Below are positions 1 through 6,273 of a DNA stretch of 13,570 bases, one piece after another. The translations under genes and the position numbers were made by a program. The notes below the pieces were generated by a model. That model did not search any database, was not told the origin of the DNA, and worked only from the letters and a program-made list of their open reading frames with translations. The DNA comes from Prochlorococcus sp. AG-455-E15. GTDB taxonomy: Bacteria; Cyanobacteriota; Cyanobacteriia; PCC-6307; Cyanobiaceae. Position 1 is the first letter of the stretch. Every line of letters starts with the position of its first letter. The stretch lies in assembly GCA_003212115.1 (NCBI GenBank), contig QCQS01000025.1, positions 1-13,570 on the forward strand. Direction: 5' to 3'.

Positions 1-2
1 AA

Positions 3-494
3 GAGGAAGATGCAGACAATCTATTAAAAACCTTAAAAAACAACCCTAACATCAAAACTATTCACCTTACTAGTTGGGGTGGTCTAATTAGTACTGCCGT
101 AGAAATGGCAGATATAATAATTGATTTTGAACTGGATACTCATGTAAAAGAAATATGTTTTAGTGCTTGTCCACTGTTATTAATGGGAGGAGAAACAAGA
201 ACTTTAGAAAGAGGATCTAAGATTGGTTTTCATAGAAGTTCTTGGAGCAGCAATAGTATGAAAAGATTTTATGAAGATAAAGAAACGCGAGAAATTTATG
301 GGTGGGAAAATGAATTTGATTTCTCATCTTGGGTCTATGATGATTCTCAAGAAGAAATATACTCGCAGTTCAAGTATTATCTAGAGAGAGGGGTTTCGCC
401 TTCATTCGTTATAGAAACGATGAAAGCACGATCTGAAGATGGATGGTATCCGAGACGAAAAGATTTATTAGAGGCAAACGTAATAACAAAATAA
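3..494 (+). CDS. ClpP/crotonase-fold protein (COG3904-like), 5' partial
   Basis: The reading frame is open to the left edge, so the gene starts outside the window; the ATG at 105 is internal. The visible 163 residues carry the pattern of ClpP-like predicted proteases. A strand ending in LTSWGG is followed by a helix (TAVEMADII). Next comes a nucleophile-type segment CFSACPLLLMGG, in which the Ser of SAC would be the active-site serine. GxKIGFH then supplies the candidate catalytic histidine. The C-terminal WYPRRKDLLEANVIT resembles the family's usual ending. Family knowledge suggests a membrane-associated or periplasmic serine peptidase-like protein, but any signal peptide lies outside the window. 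The substrate is unknown. The family call is fairly good; protease activity is inference. No downstream gene is tightly coupled, since 234 bases follow. Confidence 0.7.
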   Translation, partial: EEDADNLLKTLKNNPNIKTIHLTSWGGLISTAVEMADIIIDFELDTHVKEICFSACPLLLMGGETRTLERGSKIGFHRSSWSSNSMKRFYEDKETREIYGWENEFDFSSWVYDDSQEEIYSQFKYYLERGVSPSFVIETMKARSEDGWYPRRKDLLEANVITK

Positions 495-728
495 TTAAAT
501 TAATCTATTCGGTTGTTAAAAAATAAAAGCAGTTATTTGTGTTGGTAATGTGTCAGCGATTTGTACATAATTTAGACAAGAGTCCGCGTCACATAGGTTC
601 AAATCAGTTCATTCTGAACAGATTCTAAAGGCACCACCTCCCTTTTAAAAAAAAAGCAACTTAAGTTAAACAGAAAAATTTAAACGCCTTTTTAGTATGT
701 CTTTGTTAATATGGATTTTATTTGATTT
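495..728. other. gene-free spacer with small hairpin and C-rich motif
   Basis: No ORF or tRNA could be supported in these 234 bases. A hairpin is visible at 602-624: AATC-A-GTTCA, loop TTC, TGAAC-A-GATT, with one A/A mismatch. It is followed by a C-rich stretch at 631-642 containing CACCTCC, then T4A9. The segment around 575-642 is less AT-rich than its surroundings. It could be a 3' UTR, a leader of the next gene or a small RNA; nothing decides between these. Confidence 0.4.
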
Positions 729-929
729 ATGAGTAAAGGATTTTCCACAGATAATTTAATATCCAAAAAATTGAAAAAAAAAGTTATTTCAAATGAACCT
801 CAAGGAAGATTAATATCTTGGTCTCCATGGCCTCCTGCTAATTTTCAGACAAGATATCCTGCTTTCCCTTTTGTTCTTACAATATTGATCATAGTAATAG
901 GGCAGTGGTATCTATCTCTATTAAGATAA
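729..929 (+). CDS. small single-pass membrane protein, unknown function
   Basis: This is a 66-aa ATG-initiated frame that I do not recognise. The first 25 or so residues are basic and polar (KKLKKK). A Pro/aromatic-rich middle follows (SWSPWPPANFQTRYPAF). One clear hydrophobic helix runs from about residue 46 to the C-terminus (FPFVLTILIIVIGQWYLSLL), so the protein is probably a C-terminally anchored membrane protein with a cytoplasmic basic N-terminus. There is no good Shine-Dalgarno. It is followed at 55 bp by a second membrane-protein gene on the same strand. The reading frame looks real because of its amphipathic layout and the surrounding gene order, but there is no homology evidence. 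Confidence 0.55.
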   Translation: MSKGFSTDNLISKKLKKKVISNEPQGRLISWSPWPPANFQTRYPAFPFVLTILIIVIGQWYLSLLR

Positions 930-984
930 ACTGAAAATGTTTTTTGTCTTTAAATTTCAGATGAATTGAGTTTGAGAGTTTATT

Positions 985-1569
985 TTGTTTTTTTCATTTT
1001 TATTTTTAGCCCATCTTCAGGCGTCAATAATCCCAATATCATTAGGAATAAGATCGATCAAAAAATTCAAACACATTCGCAATAACCAATTATTACCTTT
1101 CGGTTTTATTTTTTTAGGATTAGCATCGATTTCTGAAATGATAGATCATACCCAAACATCTTGGATTTATGTAGATCATTCCTCTTTATTTAATTGGTTA
1201 TTTTATTCTTTCCTATCTTTAGGTCTAACATGTTTATCAATATCAGTTATAAAAAATAAATTTATTCAAAAAACTAATTTTTGCATTTCTTTATGTTCAA
1301 TAATCTCATATTTTTTATTTGATAAAACTATTGCCCTTCTTTTTCAAGTAATAATAAGTATTCTCCTAATTATAAATTGGCAAAGAGTTTTTAAGGATTG
1401 GCTTTTAGTCCTTTACCCAATATTTGGTATTTTTTTTACTACATTCTTTGGAACAAGGCTCTCAATTAGCGGAGATCAATTTTGGCATGTTTTTATAGGC
1501 CCATCCGGAACAATTAGCGTTCTTACCTTTTATTTAGTATTAAAGAGATCAGACAAAAAATTTACTTAA
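985..1569 (+). CDS. polytopic membrane protein, unknown function
   Basis: This is a 194-aa frame, strongly hydrophobic with about five to six membrane segments, for example residues 1-20, 37-50, 68-87, 100-125 and 138-155, and one near 170-188. Charged loops lie between them (RSIKKFKH, IKNKF, KRSDKK at the end). The start is TTG at 985: an in-frame TGA at 973-975 lies just upstream, and the next in-frame ATG (near 1138) would remove the first membrane segments. A short GAG at 976-978 could serve as ribosome binding site. No family was recognised. It is probably co-transcribed with the secreted-protein gene that starts 7 bases after its stop. Confidence 0.6.
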   Translation: MFFSFLFLAHLQASIIPISLGIRSIKKFKHIRNNQLLPFGFIFLGLASISEMIDHTQTSWIYVDHSSLFNWLFYSFLSLGLTCLSISVIKNKFIQKTNFCISLCSIISYFLFDKTIALLFQVIISILLIINWQRVFKDWLLVLYPIFGIFFTTFFGTRLSISGDQFWHVFIGPSGTISVLTFYLVLKRSDKKFT

Positions 1570-1576
1570 GATCCTT

Positions 1577-1906
1577 ATGAAAATATTTGTATTTATAAGT
1601 TTTATAGTCTGCTTAGTCACAATAATCTCTCCAGTTGAAATCTTTGCTGATTCGGCACTTGATGTTTACATGAATGATTTTTATTCTAAATCGAATGAAG
1701 CTAGCCAGATTCTTAAAGAAATCGAAAACAGTCTAAAAGAGGGCTCAAGAAAAAAAGTATGCTCTAGGCAAAGAGAGGCAGCAAGATTAGGTCTATTAGC
1801 AAATGAATCATTAATTAAAGCCTTTGAAATAGAGGGAGCAAATCCACCAATGAGAGCAATAAAGGCAAGTCAACAAAGATGGCAATCTATTCTGAATGAG
1901 TGCTAA
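1577..1906 (+). CDS. small secreted protein with N-terminal signal peptide
   Basis: This is a 109-aa protein starting at ATG 1577, 7 bases after the previous stop, which suggests an operon. Residues 1-25 form a textbook signal peptide: a Lys near the N-terminus, a hydrophobic core (IFVFISFIVCLVTII) and a likely cleavage after IFA, before DSALD. The mature part is about 84 residues, predicted helical, with two cysteines. One lies in KKVCSRQREAARLG and the other is the last residue (NEC), so they could form a disulfide. Charged, Glu/Lys/Arg-rich helices suggest a soluble periplasmic or lumenal protein. I do not recognise the family. Export is well supported; function is unknown. Confidence 0.65.
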   Translation: MKIFVFISFIVCLVTIISPVEIFADSALDVYMNDFYSKSNEASQILKEIENSLKEGSRKKVCSRQREAARLGLLANESLIKAFEIEGANPPMRAIKASQQRWQSILNEC

Positions 1907-1914
1907 AGAAAGTA

Positions 1915-1960
1915 AGTAAATCTATAAATCTTTTCAAATTTGCATTCTTACAGATTTACT
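1915..1960. terminator. inverted repeat at convergent junction
   Basis: A 9-bp perfect inverted repeat, AGTAAATCT (1915-1923) and AGATTTACT (1952-1960), spans the 27-bp gap between two convergent genes and the last codons of the tic20-like gene. The loop is 28 bases, so as a terminator it is weak and lacks a T-run next to the stem. It may be a bidirectional 3'-end hairpin. Confidence 0.35.
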
Positions 1961-2368
1961 AATTAAGGGAATTTCAGGTTCAACTCCATAAATACATTGA
2001 GAAATCGAATAAATAAAAATACATAGTGTAAATATAAAAATTATTGAACCTAATTCAACTATGGGAAATATTTTCAAGAAATATGAAAATATTATCAAAG
2101 CAATATCTATAAGCAATGCTTGGCATGCGTTATATCTAACGAAATAGGGGACATTTGGATTTCTCGCTAATCCTGCAAACAAAATTATAAATAGTAAGAA
2201 ACTACCAAAAGGCAAAGAATTTTCAATTATTGCTATCGGGAAAGTTAGTAATAAAAGTATTTTTAAAAATGAATATTTATAAAACAAAAAATATCCAAAA
2301 GGTATTGATGCCTTTAATGGCAAAGTATACAAAAAAACTGATGAGAGTCTCTGGAATATTTGATTCAA
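1934..2368 (-). CDS. Tic20/Ycf60-like membrane protein
   Basis: The 144-aa integral membrane protein shows the hallmark of the Tic20/Ycf60 family in its middle: the segment VPYFVRYNACQALLIDI (about residues 73-89). Around it lie roughly four hydrophobic helices (about 21-39, 53-67, 83-100 and 106-124). The length is usual for cyanobacterial members. Chloroplast Tic20 is part of the inner-envelope protein import complex; the role of bacterial homologues is not settled, so no transport function is asserted. The start is TTG at 2368: an in-frame stop (TGA) lies eight codons upstream and there is no internal Met before the C-terminal VRMQI. The ATG at 2393 is in another frame and runs into a stop after six codons. 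The start codon sits in an inverted repeat. Confidence 0.75.
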   Translation of the reverse strand: MNQIFQRLSSVFLYTLPLKASIPFGYFLFYKYSFLKILLLLTFPIAIIENSLPFGSFLLFIILFAGLARNPNVPYFVRYNACQALLIDIALIIFSYFLKIFPIVELGSIIFIFTLCIFIYSISQCIYGVEPEIPLISKSVRMQI

Positions 2369-2380
2369 TATATTATTGAA
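2364..2380 (-). promoter_or_regulatory. hairpin overlapping the TTG start of the tic20-like gene
   Basis: TTCAATA (2364-2370) and TATTGAA (2374-2380) are a perfect 7-bp inverted repeat with a 3-base loop. In the minus-strand transcript the initiation codon is inside the stem, so folding could limit translation. The stem is only AT-rich, hence weak, and could instead be a protein-binding palindrome in the divergent tic20/gloA promoter region. Confidence 0.35.
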
Positions 2381-2498
2381 ATTTCGTATTCATATTAACC
2401 TAATTTTTCTGAATTTATTAAAAGACTTAGCCTCGAAAAAATCAACTTTGGCAGATAGTTATTAAATATTAGATAATTGATTAAGGTTCAAATTCAAA

Positions 2499-2888
2499 AT
2501 GCGTATCCTACATACAATGTTAAGGGTTGGAGATTTAGATAAATCAATAGATTTCTACGTCAATAAATTAGGAATGAATTTGTTAAGGAAAAAGGATTAC
2601 CCTCACGGAAAATTCACTTTGGCATTTGTTGGTTATGGATCAGAAAAAGAAAACACAGTAATTGAATTAACTTATAACTGGGACAAGAAGTCTGAAGACT
2701 ATGAGCTGGGAGATAAATATGGTCATATAGCTATTGGAGTAAAAGATATTCATCTAATTTGCCAAGTATTAGAAAATAATGGTTGTAAAATAACAACCAA
2801 ACCAAAAACAATGAAAAATAGTACTACTATCTTGGCTTTTGTTGAGGATCCTGATGGTTATAAAATTGAACTTATTGAAAGAGATTAA
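2499..2888 (+). CDS. gloA: glyoxalase I (lactoylglutathione lyase)
   Basis: The 129-aa protein is a full-length bacterial glyoxalase I made of two VOC half-domains. It isomerises the methylglyoxal-glutathione hemithioacetal to S-lactoylglutathione in the cytoplasm, detoxifying methylglyoxal. The metal ligands expected from E. coli GloA are all present: H5 (RILHTMLRV), E56 (VIELTYNW), H76 (YGHIAIGV) and E124 (YKIELIE). The substrate-side segments YGHIAI and EDPDGYKIELIE are typical. The short length, without the extra loops of Zn-type eukaryotic enzymes, fits the Ni-activated class, though metal preference is inferred. The start is ATG 2499, six bases before the metal-ligand His codon region, as in homologues. 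The gene stands alone: it is divergent from the tic20-like gene, and 268 bases without a gene follow it. Confidence 0.95.
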   Translation: MRILHTMLRVGDLDKSIDFYVNKLGMNLLRKKDYPHGKFTLAFVGYGSEKENTVIELTYNWDKKSEDYELGDKYGHIAIGVKDIHLICQVLENNGCKITTKPKTMKNSTTILAFVEDPDGYKIELIERD

Positions 2889-2979
2889 AAACTCAGAAGT
2901 CTTTGATTAAATAAACAAATAACTAAGATTTAAAAAAGATTGAATTATCTAATATATCGTTTTCAATTAACGAAAAAAA

Positions 2980-3044
2980 TATTTCTAAGATCACATCGGA
3001 TATATTCTGCAGTTTCAATCATTGTAAAAGATTATTTCTAAGAT
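2980..3044. repeat. 12-bp direct repeat pair in intergenic DNA
   Basis: TATTTCTAAGAT occurs at 2980-2991 and again at 3033-3044, 53 bases apart, in the gap between gloA and the RHH gene. The sequence is AT-rich, so chance is possible; it may be part of the regulatory region of the downstream pair. The rest of 2889-3079 shows nothing identifiable. Confidence 0.35.
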
Positions 3045-3079
3045 AAGGAATTGTTAAAAATTTAATTTAAACTTTAAGC

Positions 3080-3134
3080 AATCTATATTAAATCTATTTA
3101 GATTAGGTAGACAATCTATATAGATATATATATC
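3080..3134. promoter_or_regulatory. phased AATCTAT repeats and palindromes, candidate operator of the RHH gene pair
   Basis: AATCTAT occurs three times in direct orientation, at 3080, 3091 and 3113, with offsets of 11 and 22 bases, close to one and two helical turns. The second copy forms an inverted repeat with TAGATT (3099-3104). The third is the left half of the perfect palindrome ATCTATATAGAT (3114-3125), which abuts a second palindrome GATATATATATC (3123-3134). The block ends 22 bases before the ATG of a ribbon-helix-helix protein. RHH regulators typically bind tandem short boxes in helical phase upstream of their own operon, so an autoregulatory operator is a reasonable inference. The AT-rich palindromes may also contain the -10 element. 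Confidence 0.5.
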
Positions 3135-3156
3135 ATAGAATTATCGCATAAAGCTT

Positions 3157-3654
3157 ATGCCTAGTAATTGGTCAAAGATAAGAGATGAATGGCTTGATAG
3201 AACTGCTGTTGCGAAAGATGATGCTAAATGGGCATTAGAAGCTTTAATTAATTCTGAAGAAGAGTTATTTGAAATAGAACAAAAAATAAAAAATAAAGAG
3301 GACGCCATAAGCCAAGTAAAATTTTTGAAGAAAAAGGTTAAAGAAACTATTTCCTCTAAAGAAATTAGTCTCGATGATATTGCATTAAATACTTCAAATT
3401 CAAACAAAGTACAGATCTCAGTACCATCAAATCTTACTTATCTTTTGAAAGTTTGGGCCGCAGCAGAAGGAAGAGATCTATCAAGTGTTGCTTTTCAATG
3501 TTTAGAAACTGGTATAAGGGAAATGAAAAGCAAAGGTTCAATACCTTCAGTAGCAATAAATAGATATGACTCGGCCTGTCAAAAGAGGATTGCACTAGCA
3601 GAAGTAAACAATCTATTGGAGAAATACGAAATAGCTCAGAATGAAATTAAATAA
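3157..3654 (+). CDS. coiled-coil protein with ribbon-helix-helix (CopG-like) domain
   Basis: This is a 165-aa protein starting at ATG 3157. Residues 1-30 are amphipathic (WSKIRDEWLDRTAVAKDDAK). Residues 31-70 are highly charged and predicted to form a coiled coil (EEELFEIEQKIKNKED...KKKVKE). Residues 84-124 have the RHH/CopG pattern: a short strand KVQISVPSNL, helix A TYLLKVWAAAEGRD, then LSSVAFQCLETGIREMK as helix B. Residues 136-165 form another charged helix. Typical RHH antitoxins and repressors are under 100 residues, so the extra helical arms are unusual. The gene ends two bases before the next ATG, implying translational coupling, and candidate operator repeats lie just upstream. A DNA-binding regulator is inferred; an antitoxin role is speculative. 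I do not recognise a named orthologue. Confidence 0.65.
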   Translation: MPSNWSKIRDEWLDRTAVAKDDAKWALEALINSEEELFEIEQKIKNKEDAISQVKFLKKKVKETISSKEISLDDIALNTSNSNKVQISVPSNLTYLLKVWAAAEGRDLSSVAFQCLETGIREMKSKGSIPSVAINRYDSACQKRIALAEVNNLLEKYEIAQNEIK

Positions 3655-3656
3655 TC

Positions 3657-4049
3657 ATGAATAACAGAAAAATCATTAAAGGATATAAAACATTAATGTC
3701 ATCGAGGTTAAATGTAGATGCTTCGATAGATAAATTCAAAGATGGAGTAATTTATACTCTTTATTCTGATGAATTTAATTCACTTAAAGTTGGTTTTGCT
3801 GAAAATGATAAGGTTCTAGAGAAAAAATTATCAAGTGAAGCATTGATATTATTGGATATGAAAAAAGGCAATAAGAAAGACCTATGTTTATTAATAGACA
3901 CTCTAAAAGAACTTGGTATCAAATATTCAGAAAATTTTTATTTCAAATACTCAAGTTCTTTAATTAGACATTTATCTACTTTAGGTTGGCCTGTTGGAAG
4001 ATCACTTTATAAACAAAGAAAAATTAAAAAAGAACTTGTATGTGCATAA
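3657..4049 (+). CDS. small protein resembling a degenerate GIY-YIG/T5orf172 domain
   Basis: The 130-aa frame starts at ATG 3657, two bases after the RHH gene's stop. The middle recalls the T5orf172 branch of GIY-YIG nucleases: strand GVIYTLYSDE (30-39), then LKVGFAENDK (43-52) matching the K-I-G version of the second motif, a helix (about 73-87), and ENFYFKYSSSLIRHL (92-106) like the usual eeyF...i...l ending. The Arg normally found shortly after the second motif is absent (NDKVLEKKL), and the glutamate after it is not evident. If the family is right, nuclease activity is doubtful. The tail is very basic (GRSLYKQRKIKKEL), suggesting nucleic-acid binding. It could be an effector or co-regulator of the RHH protein. 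The fold call is by eye only. Confidence 0.5.
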   Translation: MNNRKIIKGYKTLMSSRLNVDASIDKFKDGVIYTLYSDEFNSLKVGFAENDKVLEKKLSSEALILLDMKKGNKKDLCLLIDTLKELGIKYSENFYFKYSSSLIRHLSTLGWPVGRSLYKQRKIKKELVCA

Positions 4050-4067
4050 ATTCAAATTTAATCGCAC
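4042..4067. terminator. hairpin containing both stop codons of a convergent gene pair
   Basis: GTGC (4042-4045) and GCAC (4064-4067) flank an inner inverted repeat TAAATT (4047-4052) and AATTTA (4055-4060), with small asymmetric bulges. The TAA stops of the plus gene (4047-4049) and of the minus gene (4058-4060) are the two arms of the inner stem, and only 8 bases separate the genes. No T-run follows, so it may be a pause or processing hairpin rather than a strong terminator. Confidence 0.35.
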
Positions 4068-4525
4068 TCTAAAGTTTCTCTGGTTTCTCTATTTGTGATT
4101 GGATTAGTACCAGTGGCACTTTCACAAAATTTTCTTACAATGTCTTTTGGCAAAAAAACATTTGTGAAGTCTGCGCCTTGTATTTTTACATTTTCAAACT
4201 GTGTACTATAAGCAAAAGAATCCTCCAAGTTAGTATTTGATAAATCTGTTCCATCTAAAACAGCCGAGTCTAAAGTTACTTCTCTTAAGTTGGAGTTACT
4301 TAAATTAGTATCTTTCAATTTTGCTCCATAAAGAGTCGCATTTTGGAGCTCACAACCTGACAAATTTGCGTCTTGTAAATCAGTCAAATAGAAAGTTGCT
4401 CCTTTTAAATCAGATCCAGAAAAATCAGCCCCTACCAAAGATTGTTTACCATAATCCAACGCAGCGAAGCTTCTAGATGGGAGGCTTAAAACAACTATTA
4501 AAAAAGTTAGAATTATAAATCTCAT
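4058..4525 (-). CDS. thylakoid-lumen-type pentapeptide-repeat protein
   Basis: This is a 155-aa protein. Residues 1-21 are a signal peptide (MRFIILTFLIVVLSLPSRSFA, cleavage probably before ALDY). About residues 29-120 are tandem A(D/N)LXX pentapeptides (GADFSGSDLKGATF, DANLSGCELQNATL, DTNLSNSNLREV, DGTDLSNTNLED, GADFTN), which form a right-handed quadrilateral beta-helix. The C-terminal motif FCESATGTNPITNRETRETLEC has two cysteines (C134, C154) and matches the ending of plant and cyanobacterial lumenal pentapeptide proteins; a disulfide is likely. Location in the thylakoid lumen or periplasm is well supported; the biochemical role of these proteins is not established. The gene is divergent from the GMC oxidoreductase and convergent with the RHH pair. 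Confidence 0.88.
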   Translation of the reverse strand: MRFIILTFLIVVLSLPSRSFAALDYGKQSLVGADFSGSDLKGATFYLTDLQDANLSGCELQNATLYGAKLKDTNLSNSNLREVTLDSAVLDGTDLSNTNLEDSFAYSTQFENVKIQGADFTNVFLPKDIVRKFCESATGTNPITNRETRETLECD

Positions 4526-4537
4526 TTGTTTGAGTAG

Positions 4538-4613
4538 TATTTCAATAAATTCTAACTTCTTAAGCTGAAATCTAAAAATTAATTATTTACTGAATGCTAT
4601 ATTTATTGAAATA
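4538..4613. promoter_or_regulatory. 13-bp perfect inverted repeat in divergent promoter region
   Basis: TATTTCAATAAAT (4538-4550) and ATTTATTGAAATA (4601-4613) are exact reverse complements, with centres 63 bases apart, close to six helical turns. They lie in the 107-base spacer between the divergent pentapeptide-repeat and GMC genes. The right arm is also nested in a small hairpin, GCTAT (4596-4600) with ATAGC (4611-4615), ahead of the GMC start. A shared operator for both genes, or a leader stem, is inferred; no known regulator consensus was recognised. Confidence 0.45.
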
Positions 4614-4632
4614 GCAAATCACGAAATAGGTT

Positions 4633-6273
4633 TTGGATATAAGTCCTTATGATGCAATTGTTGTTGGTTCTGGAGCAACAGGAGGAATAGCTGCACTTAC
4701 ATTGGCAGAACAAGGGATCAAAGTTTTATTAATAGAAGCAGGGCCTCAAGTTAAAAGGGATGAAGCTAGTAATCATGAGCCAAACAGTACATTAAAAAGA
4801 TTATCAGGAGTCATAACAAAAAAACATGCCAATCAGTGCCAGCATCCTGGTTATTGGAAAAATAATCCTGACTTATATTCAAATGAATTGAAGCATCCTT
4901 ATGACTTCCCAAAAAAAAAGCCATTTCTTTGGACACAAGGTAAACAATATGGGGGTAGATCATTAACTTGGGGAGGCATAACATTAAGACTTTCCTCAGA
5001 AGACTTTCATCCGGCTAAAAAAGACGGATTCGGGCCAAACTGGCCTATTTCATACGAAGAAATTTCTCCGCACTACGATTTTATTGAAAATTTCTGCGGA
5101 ATTTATGGACGAAAAGATGATATCAAGGAGGTCCCAAACGGTAAATATATTGGTGAAATTCCTCTTACAGAAAACGAAAATGTTTTCGGCAGCAAAGTTA
5201 AATCAAAATTAAACTATCCATTTATCCAATCAAGAGGATTTGACCGTAATTCATCTGTAAAAGAAAAAAATTGGCCCAAGTCCTCTAGCGTAGGAAGCTC
5301 TTTGAAAAAAGCTTTTGATACTGGAAATGTACAAATAATCTCTAATTACCTAGTGGAGTCTTTTGAGATTAACAGGATAACAGAGCTTGCCTCAAAACTA
5401 ACGATTGTAAACCTAGAAAATGGACACAAAGAAGTATTGGATTGTGATTTAATTCTTCTTTGCGCATCAACAATTTCAACATTGAGAATACTACTGAACT
5501 CAGAATACAAATCAAATTCCTCAGGGTTTAAAGATAATTCTGGGAAATTAGGTAAATACCTAATGGATCACATATCTATCTGTAGATTTTTTTCAGTCCC
5601 AAAAGCAAAAAACTCAGATAATTCACTAAATAATCCTCCCGATCTTTCTGGAGCAGGCAGCTTCTTTATTCCTTTTGGTTCAAATTTACCAGAAATTGAC
5701 GACATAAATTTCCATAGAGGTTATGGAATCTGGGGGGCAATTGATAGATTAGGGATACCTAAATTTTTACAAAAAGACGCAAACAAATCCATTGGCTTTC
5801 TTATCGCTCATGGTGAAGTCCTTCCTAGAGAGAAAAACTCAGTTTCTCTCTCAAGAAAAACAGATGAATGGGGAATACCAATTCCCTACATTGAATTCGA
5901 ATGGAGCGAGAATGAGTTAAATATGGCAAAACATATGGAAAAAACAATACAAAAATCAGTCAAAGCAGCAAATGGGAAAATAAAAAATATTGATGAACTA
6001 ATGAATATTCCATTAGGGAGTTTATTTACAAAAAATTTGATAGCACTTTCAGATAGTCCTCCTCCTCCTGGATATTATATTCATGAGGTAGGGGGAGCAC
6101 CAATGGGGTTGAATGAAGAATATAGCGTAGTTGATAAATTTAACAGATTGTGGAGATGTAAGAATGTACTGGTACTAGATGGAGCATGCTGGCCCACATC
6201 ATCTTGGCAAAGCCCCACACTTACAATGATGGCCTTGAGTAGAAGAGCCTGTTTAAATATTAAAAAGACTTAG
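4633..6273 (+). CDS. GMC-family FAD-dependent oxidoreductase
   Basis: This is a 546-aa flavoprotein of the glucose-methanol-choline family. The N-terminal Rossmann segment is VVGSGATGGIAALTLAEQGIKVLLIEAG, with G12, G14, G17 and ribose-binding E35. GKQYGGRSLTWGGITLRL (about 103-120) is the flavin-contacting GMC signature. The C-terminal substrate domain ends with IHEVGGAPMG (H484), SVVDKFNRLW, NVLVLDGACWPT and SPTLTMMALSRRA. The family oxidises alcohol or sugar hydroxyls; the substrate is unknown. It most resembles the gluconate/fructose-dehydrogenase-like branch, but no partner subunit or haem gene is adjacent. At the place of the usual Asn in PTxxxxNPT this protein has Ser527 (PTSSWQSPT). 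The start is TTG 4633, forced by the in-frame TAG at 4627-4629 and the need for residues before GxGxxG. No secretion signal is visible. Confidence 0.88.
   Translation: MDISPYDAIVVGSGATGGIAALTLAEQGIKVLLIEAGPQVKRDEASNHEPNSTLKRLSGVITKKHANQCQHPGYWKNNPDLYSNELKHPYDFPKKKPFLWTQGKQYGGRSLTWGGITLRLSSEDFHPAKKDGFGPNWPISYEEISPHYDFIENFCGIYGRKDDIKEVPNGKYIGEIPLTENENVFGSKVKSKLNYPFIQSRGFDRNSSVKEKNWPKSSSVGSSLKKAFDTGNVQIISNYLVESFEINRITELASKLTIVNLENGHKEVLDCDLILLCASTISTLRILLNSEYKSNSSGFKDNSGKLGKYLMDHISICRFFSVPKAKNSDNSLNNPPDLSGAGSFFIPFGSNLPEIDDINFHRGYGIWGAIDRLGIPKFLQKDANKSIGFLIAHGEVLPREKNSVSLSRKTDEWGIPIPYIEFEWSENELNMAKHMEKTIQKSVKAANGKIKNIDELMNIPLGSLFTKNLIALSDSPPPPGYYIHEVGGAPMGLNEEYSVVDKFNRLWRCKNVLVLDGACWPTSSWQSPTLTMMALSRRACLNIKKT

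Noticed and set aside
580..642. tRNA- or tmRNA-like piece (GGTTCAAATC and a GCACCACC ending)
   Set aside because: The T-stem does not pair around TTCAAAT and there is no acceptor or anticodon stem, so no tRNA or tmRNA piece is supported.
2889..3134. CRISPR array or mobile element ends in the repeat-rich spacer
   Set aside because: The repeats are 7 to 12 bases, unevenly spaced, with no cas or transposase gene and no target-site duplication.
3141..3407. 88-aa minus-strand frame
   Set aside because: It is antisense to the RHH gene, whose domain pattern and coupling to the next gene are convincing, and it shows no family features of its own.
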